Below, one piece after another: positions 1 through 7,359 of a DNA stretch of 64,000 nucleotides. Source of the stretch: Sphingomonas sp. CCH10-B3 (lineage in GTDB: Bacteria; Pseudomonadota; Alphaproteobacteria; Sphingomonadales; Sphingomonadaceae); contig NZ_LSIJ01000021.1 of NCBI RefSeq assembly GCF_001556185.1, positions 1 to 64,000 on the forward strand, in the 5' to 3' direction. The position numbers and the translations under genes are program-made. Below the pieces are notes generated by a model. That model saw only the letters and a program-made list of their open reading frames with translations. It made no database searches and was not told the DNA's origin. Within the stretch, counting starts at the first letter, position 1, and the number at the start of each line of letters is the position of its first letter.

Positions 1-159
1 CTGACGATGGCCCACGGCCACAGCCGAAATTACACCACCTTGACGGACGCGACCGGCATGGCTGAATGCTGGGCTAGGATGCAAGCTGCGGTACCCAACA
101 CCAGCATTGCGCGCGCGTTCGATTGAGCGAGCACCTTCCGCCTTGGCCGATCAGTATCG

Positions 160-388
160 CTGATAGGAACGCATGCCGGAAAGACGGATCGAACTAGGAC
201 ATAAATGGGGATCATTGGATATGGCGCTCAGACGGGACGGAGGTGCGTTATGACCCCGAATGGTGCATCGTTGGGCTCGAAAACATTGCTGTGCGTCCCA
301 ATCAGGGCACATTGCACTGTGCGTTGACGCCGTGAACCTAGCCAACCCGCTTTGCCAAATCCAACTCAACAGCCGGTACCTGCTCCAT
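160..388 (-). pseudogene. Remnant of an IS110-family transposase gene (N-terminal part)
   Basis: Reading leftwards from an ATG at 388, the translation begins MEQVPAVELDLAKRVG, then a stop, then VHGVNAQCNV in the same frame. IS110 transposases begin with a very similar block: a short lead, the DEDD-domain motif GLDLAK and then a VHGVD-type stretch. Further left, in a shifted frame, QRCTIRGHNA and LSAISNDPHLCPSS resemble the following conserved IS110 segments. In-frame stops and at least one frame change mean the gene is dead. A purine-rich ribosome site (aggaaggc) still precedes the ATG. The left limit is uncertain, and no terminal repeats or C-terminal part were recognised. The family call comes from motif memory only. 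Confidence 0.5.
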
Positions 389-399
389 CGTCGCCTTCC

Positions 400-656
400 T
401 GTCTGACTTATTCGGAGAAGATCCCGTAAAGTGGAGACCCCTCCACCACATTAAATGCGCCCTTTTCCGACCGCTTGTCACTTGCCCATTGGCGGTCGCC
501 TCACTTTGAAAGCCACGGCAACTATGGACGGTAGACACGACTGCATTGGTATGACCTGTTCGATAGCCTCGCGGACGCGGCACCCTGCTGGAAATGAACC
601 CGTCGCCCGACAGCAAACCTGTTTGATCGCCTGCTATCACCGCCGACACACCGGAA
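400..656. other. Stretch without a recognisable gene
   Basis: No open frame here shows coding character: short frames on both strands have random composition. It lies between the IS110 remnant and the degenerate HicA-like fragment, and its left part (about 400-450) probably belongs to the non-coding leader of the dead IS110 element. The gaps 1-159 and 751-854 are likewise featureless to me. The whole 1-854 stretch looks like eroded mobile DNA. Confidence 0.5.
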
Positions 657-751
657 TGATGCAGCCGTCTTAGTCAACCCAGCGCCAATAACACCGATCC
701 CAGTCATCGCCACTAATTGGAACGACCCGCCAGCCCAGCCCTTCCGCATGG
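657..751 (-). pseudogene. Degenerate copy of the HicA-like gene at 5419-5652
   Basis: On the minus strand this segment reads HAEGLGWRVVPISGDDWDRC, a few further residues, a stop (TAA) and then DGCII. The intact gene at 5419-5652 reads HAETLGWRVVPISGHAWGRL in the same place and continues to a matching DGCMV. At DNA level the block from about 709 to 750 is nearly identical to about 5570-5611, with weaker similarity on to 657. The copy has a nonsense codon, lacks recognisable ends, and has lost the His of the SGHAW motif. It is a decayed paralogue, evidence that a related element occupied this region earlier. Confidence 0.75.
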
Positions 752-854
752 GTAGCCCAGCACCGAACCGAGAAGCCCTCGTTCGCCAAATTGCCCCACG
801 AGGGGATCCAAGCGCCTACCAATGGCCTGGCGGTCGCCTAAAACACTGACAAGC

Positions 855-1451
855 CTACTCGTGTGGGGCAGTGCCTATTCGCATTCCAATTGCATCGCGC
901 AACATTGGCAGGACGTTGTGCTCGAACCATGGGTTACGTTTCATCCAGCCCATACTGCGCCATGATGGATGCGGAAGCGGAAAGTAGTGCGGCAGGTACT
1001 GGTGAAATTTACCAACACGTTCAGTCAGCGATTGTTTTTTGGCCTCGACCAAGTAACGCTGCTGTGCATAGCTGCCAACGAGCAGCGTCAATCGCGCGGG
1101 TGGAAGCACGGCCATGACGCGATCATGCCACATTGGTGCACATTCGAGGCGCGGCGGCAAATCGCCACTGCTGCCGGTGCCGGGATAGCAAAAGCCCATC
1201 GGCACAAGTGCGACCTGCGCGGGATCGTAAAAAATATCGGGCGTAAGCCCCGTCCACTCGCGCAGCCGCTCGCCGCTTGCGTCATCCCAGGCAATGCCGC
1301 TCTCATGGACGCGCGCGCCGGGCGCCTGACCGATGATGACAATTGTGGAGGTTACGCTGAACTGAACGATCGGGCGCGGTCCGGCTGGCAGATGCTCAGC
1401 ACACAGGGTGCACGCTTGAATGTCTTCCAGCAAGCAATCGGACGATCTCAT
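855..1451 (-). CDS. Uracil-DNA glycosylase superfamily protein (iron-sulfur, family 4-like)
   Basis: A 198-aa protein of the uracil-DNA glycosylase fold, which would excise uracil or related bases from DNA. The active-site loop GQAPG lies at residues 41-45 and a C-terminal HPS motif follows, as in family 4/5 enzymes. Four cysteines (C14, C17, C88, C104) match the spacing of the 4Fe-4S ligands of thermophilic family 4 enzymes, so a cluster is likely. I chose the ATG at 1451 rather than an upstream in-frame ATG at 1505, because the latter would run deep into the preceding cytochrome gene; a GGAGG lies about 16 nt upstream. It is the third gene of a ferritin-like/cytochrome c operon, with only 13 nt to the previous stop. 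The exact substrate is unknown. Confidence 0.75.
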   Translation of the reverse strand: MRSSDCLLEDIQACTLCAEHLPAGPRPIVQFSVTSTIVIIGQAPGARVHESGIAWDDASGERLREWTGLTPDIFYDPAQVALVPMGFCYPGTGSSGDLPPRLECAPMWHDRVMAVLPPARLTLLVGSYAQQRYLVEAKKQSLTERVGKFHQYLPHYFPLPHPSWRSMGWMKRNPWFEHNVLPMLRDAIGMRIGTAPHE

Positions 1452-1464
1452 AACAGGCGTCCCG

Positions 1465-1878
1465 CTACCTCCGGTCCACGGACGAGTTTGCGGCAAGATA
1501 AGCAATAATGTCGCGCCGTTGCGCGGCGTCGGAGACAGTCGAAAACATTTTCGAGCCTGGCGCCATTTTTTGGGGTCCCTGCAGCCATAAATCGATCCGC
1601 GCCGGCGTCCAAACGCCGGTCAATTTCTTGAGTGCCGGAGAATAAGCATAGCCTGGTGCCGTTGCGATCCGACGTCCAATGAGACCGCGGTGCGCCGGGC
1701 CGATACGGTTTGCCTCGATGGAATGGCATCCGCCACATTTTGCTCGATAAAGCGCCTGGCCATTTGCGAGATTGCCCACCGCTTGCGCCGGCGCGGCGGT
1801 GGGGGCAAACACCAGTCCGGCCCCGGCCAGGATCGCGCAAACCGCGACCCCGGCCTCGATGCGTTTGCGACTTGCCAT
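1465..1878 (-). CDS. Small secreted class I cytochrome c
   Basis: A 137-aa periplasmic electron carrier. Residues 1-33 form a signal peptide ending in an APAQA-type cleavage site. The haem c motif CGGCH is at residues 48-52, and a likely axial Met lies in the KMAPGSKM segment, followed by the usual C-terminal helix (RRDIIAYLA). The size and the arrangement (GPAHRGLIGR, then PGYAYSPALK) match mitochondrial-type/c2-like monohaem cytochromes. The ATG at 1878 lies one base after the stop of the ferritin-like gene, so the two are almost certainly cotranscribed and translationally coupled. Its redox partner is not evident from the window. Confidence 0.9.
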   Translation of the reverse strand: MASRKRIEAGVAVCAILAGAGLVFAPTAAPAQAVGNLANGQALYRAKCGGCHSIEANRIGPAHRGLIGRRIATAPGYAYSPALKKLTGVWTPARIDLWLQGPQKMAPGSKMFSTVSDAAQRRDIIAYLAANSSVDRR

Positions 1879-1879
1879 A

Positions 1880-2473
1880 TCAGCCGAACAGATACGCAGA
1901 TTTGGGCATCGCGCCGCCCGCCGCGTTGTTGAGAATGGCCCAGTGAACCGCTTCGTCTGTGCTAAGTTGCGCGAAGAGATGTGCCAGCTTGTGGTCCTGC
2001 AACGCAGCGATCTGGCCGACATAGGCGTTCGTCGCGCCCTGTTCGAGGCCGGCAGCAAACTTAATGACATCGCCTTCGGACTTGAGCGCGCCGATGTTAA
2101 GTGCCGAAATATACTCGGCATCGGTCTTGGGTTCGACAGGCTTTGCACCAGCCGTCGCGATCAGCTTGGCAAGTGAATCGCGGTGCCCCTCGTGATGGCC
2201 GAGGAAAACCAGTGCAACGTCGAGCACGCCCTTGCTGAGCAGCCCGCTTCCACCGGCAATGCGATAGGCAGCGATACCTTCATGTTCAAGTGCAAGAGCA
2301 CCCTGCATCACGCCAACATCTGAGCTGTCGGTATCGCCGCGGCGCGCAATCTTGCGTGGCGCGGCCAGCAACGGTGCGTCAAGGGTGGCGAGCCCAAGCC
2401 CAGCAGCGGCAATTCCAGCTGAACGGAACAGGGCACGGCGGGACTGGACGGCAACTTCATTTTCATTGGACAT
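1880..2473 (-). CDS. Exported ferritin-like domain protein
   Basis: A 197-aa protein with an N-terminal segment around residues 12-37 that looks like a Tat or Sec signal (SRRALFRSAG, then a hydrophobic Ala-rich stretch ending LLAAP). The rest is helical with Glu and His residues at ferritin-like spacing (ALEHEGIAAYR near residue 60, LGHHEGHRD near 92, LEQGATNAY near 143, TDEAVHW near 172), typical of the ferritin-like domain family found in alphaproteobacterial periplasms. A diiron centre is plausible. The gene starts the cytochrome c/UDG operon, suggesting a periplasmic redox or stress role. The family is identified only at fold level; substrate unknown. Confidence 0.8.
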   Translation of the reverse strand: MSNENEVAVQSRRALFRSAGIAAAGLGLATLDAPLLAAPRKIARRGDTDSSDVGVMQGALALEHEGIAAYRIAGGSGLLSKGVLDVALVFLGHHEGHRDSLAKLIATAGAKPVEPKTDAEYISALNIGALKSEGDVIKFAAGLEQGATNAYVGQIAALQDHKLAHLFAQLSTDEAVHWAILNNAAGGAMPKSAYLFG

Positions 2474-2560
2474 GAGATTTCCCTCTGTTGGAGTAGTAAA
2501 TTACCCGCGCGCTGTGCGCCGGGATTCAAGTCGAAACGGAGCCAATCGGGTCGCCCGAGA

Positions 2561-2917
2561 TCAGGCCTGGGTGTAGTATTTTTCTGAGACGATCTTGCCG
2601 TCCTGCCAGGTGCGCACGAGCGTTTCGTGCCAGATGATCGGGCTGCCATCACCGGCCGTCATCTTGAACGTCCATTCGCTCGCCGAGAAATTGTCCCCGA
2701 CGGCCTGGCCGTGCAACGTCGCGCTTTCGAAGCTCTTCAGGCTCGCGAAAAAGCCTTCAAGATGTGCGCGCTCTGCGTCCTTCGACGTGCGGCTTGCGCC
2801 ATCGGGTTCGATGAATACGCAATTGTCGGCATAGTACTGGTCGATCGACTCAAGGATTCTGCCCTGAGCGGTGAGCGCGTTTGATGCGCTTTCGGCAGCT
2901 TCTATTGGATTGGTCAT
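2561..2917 (-). CDS. NTF2-like (SnoaL/DUF4440-type) protein
   Basis: A 118-aa protein with the cone-shaped NTF2-like signature: an N-terminal helix (LTAQGRILESIDQYYADNC), a central F-x-E-P strand and a C-terminal W-x-ETLVRTWQDGKI strand region. Proteins of this group bind small hydrophobic molecules or act as isomerases, cyclases or hydrolases, and sequence alone does not fix the reaction. A purine-rich ribosome site lies just before the ATG at 2917 (gaaggaaaagccA). It sits between the frameshifted AhpD-like gene and the ferritin-like operon on the same strand, with gaps of about 80 bp on each side, so it may be cotranscribed with either. Confidence 0.8.
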   Translation of the reverse strand: MTNPIEAAESASNALTAQGRILESIDQYYADNCVFIEPDGASRTSKDAERAHLEGFFASLKSFESATLHGQAVGDNFSASEWTFKMTAGDGSPIIWHETLVRTWQDGKIVSEKYYTQA

Positions 2918-3000
2918 TGGCTTTTCCTTCGGATTGAATGTGATTGAAGACTGAGTTGGGCCGGTTCGCTGGGGGCGGCGAACCGGCCCGTTGGGGTCGC

Positions 3001-3551
3001 CTAAACAAACAAGGCGCTCCGCGAACGCATCAGCGGGAGATCATTTTCGGTCCCCGCGATATGGTTGAAGTAGTTCGTGAAAATGCTGAGTGTGATGTTC
3101 GCGACAGTCTCGACACCGGCCTCATGATCGAAACCGGCGTGGTGAGCGTTGCGAGTTGAGCTGCCGTTGTCTGGCCACGTAGGCGAACGACTTCGCATGC
3201 GACGCCCGACAGAGCGGCGGTCTTGGGATATGACGATCCGCCAATCAAATTCCTGGCCATTTCGTCGGACGAAAGACCTGCTCCCTTGCCGCGTCCCGAA
3301 TGCACCGAAGCGCAATAATCGCACACATTGGCACCGGCGACAGCGAGCGCAATCTGCTTGCGGTTCACATTTGACAGGCTTCGTGCGGCGAGTGCTCCGG
3401 CAACTCCAAGATAACCACTTCGCCCGGCCGGTGATTGCGCCATGGTGGCAAGAATATTGGGCAAGCCGCCGGTCTGTTTCTTGACCGCATTTAGCAGGTC
3501 TTGGGTTTTCGACGGCGCAGACGCGGCATCAGTCTGGGGAATGGTCTCCAC
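3001..3551 (-). pseudogene. AhpD-like carboxymuconolactone decarboxylase family protein, frameshifted
   Basis: The N-terminal part (GTG start at 3551) is a clear AhpD/CMD-family protein with the redox-active motif CDYCASVH, used by this family as a peroxidase or disulfide-reductase centre. The frame is lost near 3137-3147: the protein reads LATLTTPVSIMRP where the family continues with AGFDHEAGVETVANI. That missing part is intact in another frame (AGFDHEAGVE ... NYFNHIAGTE) and runs to a stop at 3001. Restoring one base in the ACCACGCCGG stretch would rebuild a normal protein of about 183 aa. It is either a recent loss-of-function mutation or a base-calling error. It lies head-to-head with the AraC-type gene, which is broken in the same way. 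Confidence 0.8.
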
Positions 3552-3736
3552 GACAAATCTCCGTGCAGTTCCTGGCGAAGGGTTAGCAAGTCCGTCGACG
3601 CTTGATTGCGCGTCGGTGGGAGGTAACGCAATGCGGTGGTGTCATTTTGCGACTTCTGGTCAATTCGTTGGGATGACCTGCAACGTTTCGCGAATAGTCT
3701 TGTGGACTTAACGAGCGCCGGTGCTAAGCAACCAGC

Positions 3737-4673
3737 ATGACCGATGTACTCAGCGACGTGCTCGACACAGTAGCACTGAAAGCCACAATTTACTTTCGCA
3801 CCGATTTTTACCCGGCGTTTAATATCGCCGTCCCTAGCTACAGGCGTGCAGCGCGCTTTCACCTAGTGGTACAAGGGACGTGCTACGTCACCCTCGCTGA
3901 TGGGACGCGCACAAAGTTGCGAGCTGGCGATCTTGCCCTTGTTCCCGGCGGCGCTGGCCATTTGCTGTCGAGCAGCGAAACCGTTGAAGGGCAACCGCTT
4001 GGCGATGTCATACAGCAAGCAGGCTTCACCGGTTCGGGGCCGTTCATCGTCGGGAGCGGCGAAGCCGGCGAATCCTGCCAAATGGTATGCGGCCATTTCT
4101 CCTTTGCCGATGGTGCAGACCACCCGTTGCTACGTTCGATACCGGACTTGTTGCATGTTACCGCAGCGGACCGTGCATCACGGCCCATGCTTGACGACGT
4201 TCTGCGCCCTGCTTGTGCGCCGCATGTTTGAGGGCGAACCGGGAGCCACAGCTAGCGTCAGCCGCCTGTCCGAGGTGCTGTTCATCGAGGCGATACACGC
4301 CGGCATCGCGCAGGCGCCCGAAATCAGCCGTTTGATTTCCGCTGTCTACGACCCTCAGATCGGCAAGGCACTCAGCCTCATTCACGGTGATGTCGCCCAT
4401 GGATGGACTGTCGAAAGCCTAGCGGCGGACGTGGGGATGTCGCGCAGCCGCTTTGCCGAGCGCTTTCGCGAGCTGGTTGGCAGTGGCCCGATGGCCTATA
4501 TAGTGGACTGGAGGCTTCAGCGTGCGCTCAACCTACTCGCGGAAAGCAATGTCCCGATAAAGACGGTTGCCAATCGCGTTGGCTATCGCTCGGCTGCCGC
4601 TTTCACGCGCGCGTTTTCAGAGCGCTTCGGCTGTTCGCCCAAAGAGCGAAGGATGAGCAGCAACGCAGCGTAG
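3737..4673 (+). pseudogene. AraC-family transcriptional regulator, frameshifted
   Basis: The first frame (3737-4209) encodes an N-terminal cupin sensor domain (AraC_binding/cupin_6 type: FHLVVQGTCYVTL, then LRAGDLALVPGGAGHLL). The second frame carries the rest: LLVRRMFEGEPG, SRLSEVLFIEAI, and two helix-turn-helix motifs (SLAADVGMSRSRFAERF and KTVANRVGYRSAAAFTRAF) ending at 4673. The frames join at a CCC run at 4207-4209, where one extra C changes LRLLVRRM into a frame that stops soon after. Removing one C gives a normal-length protein of about 311 aa. It is divergent from the AhpD-like gene, the usual arrangement in which such a regulator controls its neighbour. As written, the DNA-binding half is not translated. 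Confidence 0.85.
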
Positions 4674-4882
4674 AAGTGGCGAAGCCATCGCGGTCGACCG
4701 CATAAACTAATTCTTGCTTTTGCTTAATCAACTCGTCGAGCCTGTTCATGACTTTTAGAATATTGATGTATTTTCCCGAATTCAAACTATTGATAGGCGA
4801 TCTAATCAGCCGGTGACGAAAGATACGGCAAATGCTGCATCTGAGCAATAGGGTGGTGCATGGGCGTCAGACCTGAATACGC

Positions 4883-5413
4883 CTAGGGTCCCGCATCCTC
4901 GAGCAATTCCAGTCGCCGCGTGAAGTTATCAGGCTCCCCGTCATGCAACTCGAGAAAGCGATTGGCCTCTTTGACAATCCGCGCCTCTACCACCGCTTCG
5001 CGGTCGATTTTTGCCTGGGCGTGGAGCCACTCGGTGACTTCCAGCCAATCCCAGAGAGGACTGTTGGAGGTGACGCGCGCAACCGGACTGGGGAAGCCCG
5101 AGCCCCGTTCCGCCTTGGTATAGAGCGAGATCGCCTGACGGGTGAGGCCTGAGCGCTCGGCAATATCACTGAGGTTCACCAGATAATCCGGCTCGACCCG
5201 TTCGATCTTGGCACCCGTTTGGAGCGTATCCTTATAAGCGGTTGTAACAGCTTTGGAAAATGACACAGCTTCACGGGCGAACTCGGCGATGATCACGCCC
5301 TTCTGGAACGAAAGCGTCGCGTCGTCGCAACCGGCCTCGAAGAAGCGATCTTCGTAGCCGTCCGCCTCGGGATCGAGGCCGGAGGCTACAATGGTGAACT
5401 CATGCGTCTTCAT
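4883..5413 (-). CDS. Helix-turn-helix protein, probable antitoxin/repressor partner of the HicA-like gene
   Basis: A 176-aa protein with a MerR/phage-repressor-like HTH near residues 81-105 (LSDIAERSGLTRQAISLY) followed by a wing-like FPSPVARV segment and LWDWLEVTEWL. The N-terminal 75 residues (HEFTIVASGLDPEADGYEDR ... IIAEFAREA) form a separate alpha/beta domain that I know from this alphaproteobacterial family but cannot name. The start at 5413 is supported by GGAG eight bases upstream. It lies five bases downstream of the small HicA-like gene, the toxin-then-antitoxin order of hicAB. A GTTGAC-N4-GTCAAC palindrome before the pair is its likely operator. Function is inferred from arrangement. 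Confidence 0.7.
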   Translation of the reverse strand: MKTHEFTIVASGLDPEADGYEDRFFEAGCDDATLSFQKGVIIAEFAREAVSFSKAVTTAYKDTLQTGAKIERVEPDYLVNLSDIAERSGLTRQAISLYTKAERGSGFPSPVARVTSNSPLWDWLEVTEWLHAQAKIDREAVVEARIVKEANRFLELHDGEPDNFTRRLELLEDAGP

Positions 5414-5418
5414 CTCAC

Positions 5419-5652
5419 TCACTCCGCTTGCCCGTGCGGGCACCGCGCCACATCCCGTCGTATAGCCTTGGCATGGTTCTCCGCATTACGCGGCGTGCTC
5501 CACACCGAGACCATGCAACCGTCCCGGTCAGCCCAAGCGCAGTAGAGCCGCCCCCAGGCGTGGCCACTGATCGGAACGACCCGCCAGCCCAGCGTTTCCG
5601 CATGGGCAATAGCCGCTTCAATCTCCTTGTTCGGATGGCGTGGCCTAGCCAT
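5419..5652 (-). CDS. Small HicA-like protein, possible toxin of a type II toxin-antitoxin pair
   Basis: A 77-aa basic protein. Residues about 9-35 (KEIEAAIAHAETLGWRVVP, then SGHAWGRLYC) resemble the HicA double-stranded RNA-binding fold, in which a GW-containing strand is followed by a G-(S/H)-H motif whose His is the RNase residue; here the candidate is the His of SGHAW. A distinctive WSTPRNAENHAKAIRRD segment follows. The ATG at 5652 has GGAGG eight bases upstream. The next gene starts five bases after its stop and encodes an HTH protein. A degenerate second copy exists at 657-751. A toxin role is inferred, not shown, and the similarity to HicA is weak. Confidence 0.6.
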   Translation of the reverse strand: MARPRHPNKEIEAAIAHAETLGWRVVPISGHAWGRLYCAWADRDGCMVSVWSTPRNAENHAKAIRRDVARCPHGQAE

Positions 5653-5678
5653 TCAACCGACCTCCATATCGCCTATAT

Positions 5679-5694
5679 GTTGACATTTGTCAAC
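5679..5694 (-). promoter_or_regulatory. Palindromic operator candidate for the HicA-like/HTH pair
   Basis: GTTGAC-N4-GTCAAC is a perfect 6-bp inverted repeat 27-42 bases before the start of the HicA-like gene. On the minus strand the repeat also contains TTGACA, a good -35 hexamer, so a protein bound here would block transcription. This is what is expected for autoregulation by the HTH partner. The remaining stretch to 5805, between this gene pair and the integrase, shows nothing else I recognise. Confidence 0.55.
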
Positions 5695-5805
5695 GGTGTT
5701 TGCTGTGACGCTTTTGTTGCACTGCCGTGTTGCTCCGCTGCGTTCATCGTGGGCCAAGAGGCGCAGCAAGCCGTGGGCTGGAATCAGACCCGGCGTTGCA
5801 TTGGC

Positions 5806-7032
5806 CTATGTCGATAGGAGTGACTGCAGCTTCGCGTCCCACGCATCGAGAGCGGTGCGCTTCTCATCGTCATATCTGTAGCGGTTGTAGATCCCCGCGA
5901 CCCCTGCCCTTGTTCCGCTGATATGGTTGAGTACGCTTTCTGTCACCTCGACGGGGACTCTCAACGACTGGAGATGGGTTGCGCCGGTTCGGCGGATATC
6001 GTGCAGCCGCCAGTTCGGAACCTCCACCTCTGCTGGGTCACCGCCCTCCTCGACCTGCTTCGCCTTCAGATACGCAATCATGTCCTTGTGGAGCGCTGCT
6101 CGCCCCTTGAAGAAACCCGAGACGGGGGTCGTGCCAGTGGTCGTGAATACGAGGCCCTTCCGCTTCGGACCCAGCAGCTGGAGCTCTGCGAGGGCGAGGC
6201 TCGTCAGCGGTATGACGTGTTCCTGATCATTCTTCGCCCGATCGGCCGGCAGGGTCCACCGGCGCGCATTCAGATCGATTTCAGACCAGTCCATCTCGGC
6301 AACTTCCTGACGCCGTTGCATCGTTAGGATCAGCATCCGCACAAAGGGCCCCCACGGCCATCCGGAATTCTCGGTCGCCCTCCACAAGGCCACAACCTCG
6401 TCGTCACTGAGCACCCTGCGTCGCGATGGAACGGCCTTCGGAGCCTTCATCCCGGCCAGCGGCGAGACATCGATATCCTGCCGGTCGGTCGCCCAATTGA
6501 AGAACTTGCGCAGGAGCGAGTGGATCTCCTTGCGCCGCGCCGGGCGATCGGAATACTCATCCAGCACCTTCACGATGTCAGCGCGGGTGATCTCATGGAC
6601 GGGGCGGTTGCCCCAGCGCGGAATAAAAACGTTGTGGATCGTGCAATTCGCCGAGCCCCACGTCCCCCGCCAGTTCGGCTTGAGATAGAGCTCGACGAAC
6701 CTCTCGCTGTAGGTCCGAAAGTTCAGCGTCTCCTTTTTCCGCTTCGCTTCACGCTTGGCTTCAACCGGGTCGATCCCCTGATAGACCAAGACCAGCAGCC
6801 GCTCGGCTTCCTTGCGCGCCGTGGCCGGCGTCCAGGGACTGCCGACAGGCCCAATTGTCTTGCGGCGCGCAGGCCCGCCGTCGACCCGATACTGGAACAC
6901 AAAGGACTGTGCTCCTCTTGGCGTAATGCGAAGTCCGAAGCCCTTCAGCCGGGGGTCCCACACGTAAATGTCGCGGTGCGGGTCCGGTGTAACGGATTGA
7001 ATGGTTCGCAATGTGATTGACTGATTGGGCAT
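5806..7032 (-). CDS. Tyrosine recombinase (P4-type integrase) of the genomic island
   Basis: A 408-aa phage/island integrase. The N-terminal DUF4102-like arm-binding region contains LKGFGLRITPRGAQSFVFQY, followed by a core-binding SAM-like domain (about residues 95-190) and the catalytic domain. Catalytic residues visible are the Arg in the LTMQRRQEVAEMDW segment, HDIRRTGATH (H-x-x-R), the second His in LNHISG and a final Tyr in YNRYRY. I give the ATG at 7032; a GTG at 7050 in the same frame is also possible. It is transcribed away from the tRNA-Lys 3' fragment 159 bp upstream, the classic geometry for site-specific integration into a tRNA gene. Confidence 0.9.
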   Translation of the reverse strand: MPNQSITLRTIQSVTPDPHRDIYVWDPRLKGFGLRITPRGAQSFVFQYRVDGGPARRKTIGPVGSPWTPATARKEAERLLVLVYQGIDPVEAKREAKRKKETLNFRTYSERFVELYLKPNWRGTWGSANCTIHNVFIPRWGNRPVHEITRADIVKVLDEYSDRPARRKEIHSLLRKFFNWATDRQDIDVSPLAGMKAPKAVPSRRRVLSDDEVVALWRATENSGWPWGPFVRMLILTMQRRQEVAEMDWSEIDLNARRWTLPADRAKNDQEHVIPLTSLALAELQLLGPKRKGLVFTTTGTTPVSGFFKGRAALHKDMIAYLKAKQVEEGGDPAEVEVPNWRLHDIRRTGATHLQSLRVPVEVTESVLNHISGTRAGVAGIYNRYRYDDEKRTALDAWDAKLQSLLST

Positions 7033-7046
7033 GATCTGGCGCTCGT

Positions 7047-7156
7047 CCACGTAATCGCCACGTAATCAGATGTCGGGATTACGCTGGCGTAGCGAAGGGT
7101 AATCCACGGCGGATTTATTCCAACCGTTTCAAGCCCTTGAGCGTAGTTTGGCGTAG
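7047..7156. repeat. Short direct repeats between integrase and attachment site (possible arm-type sites)
   Basis: CCACGTAATC occurs twice, at 7047-7056 and 7058-7067, 11 bp apart. GGCGTAG occurs at 7086-7092 and 7150-7156, with a further GCGTAG at 7141-7146. Short repeats spaced like this next to a tyrosine integrase are typical of arm-type binding sites for integrase or excisionase. The assignment is inference from position; repeats this short could be chance. Confidence 0.35.
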
Positions 7157-7190
7157 TATTGGAAAGGAACGAAAAGGGCACAAAGCTCCG

Positions 7191-7235
7191 CTCTTAATCA
7201 GCGGGTCCTTGGTTCGAGCCCAAGTGCGTCCACCA
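7191..7235 (+). other. Island attachment site: 45-bp 3' end of tRNA-Lys(CTT)
   Basis: The sequence runs from the CTT anticodon-loop region (CTCTTAATCAGC) through the T arm (CTTGG-TTCGAGC-CCAAG) to the acceptor strand TGCGTCC and terminal ACCA. This is the 3' half of a tRNA-Lys. The 5' half is absent: upstream bases do not form the acceptor, D or anticodon 5' strands. Such truncated 3' copies arise when a tRNA-targeting island integrates, and the integrase lies next door. The intact tRNA-Lys should lie beyond the left edge of the window, so the island spans at least 1-7190. Confidence 0.85.
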
Positions 7236-7359
7236 TAAAACCATCGACATCGTAATCGACCGCATCGCAGCAGATCGCAGCGCCGCTATTGCCGGATATT
7301 GCCAACAGCGCATTATTCGGGCTGGATCGGTTCTGGATCATGAAGGGGTTGAGTCGGTC

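Noticed and set aside
4603..4848. Minus-strand frame of 81 codons after the AraC gene
   Set aside because: It overlaps the AraC 3' end, has no good ribosome site and looks random; the 4674-4882 gap is AT-rich with no clear feature.
5687..5881. Possible insertion-sequence remnant between the HicA-like pair and the integrase
   Set aside because: Short frames here match no transposase that I recognise, and no terminal repeats are visible.
7181..7235. Complete tRNA-Lys gene
   Set aside because: Only the 3' half is present; bases before 7191 cannot pair to give the acceptor, D or anticodon 5' strands.
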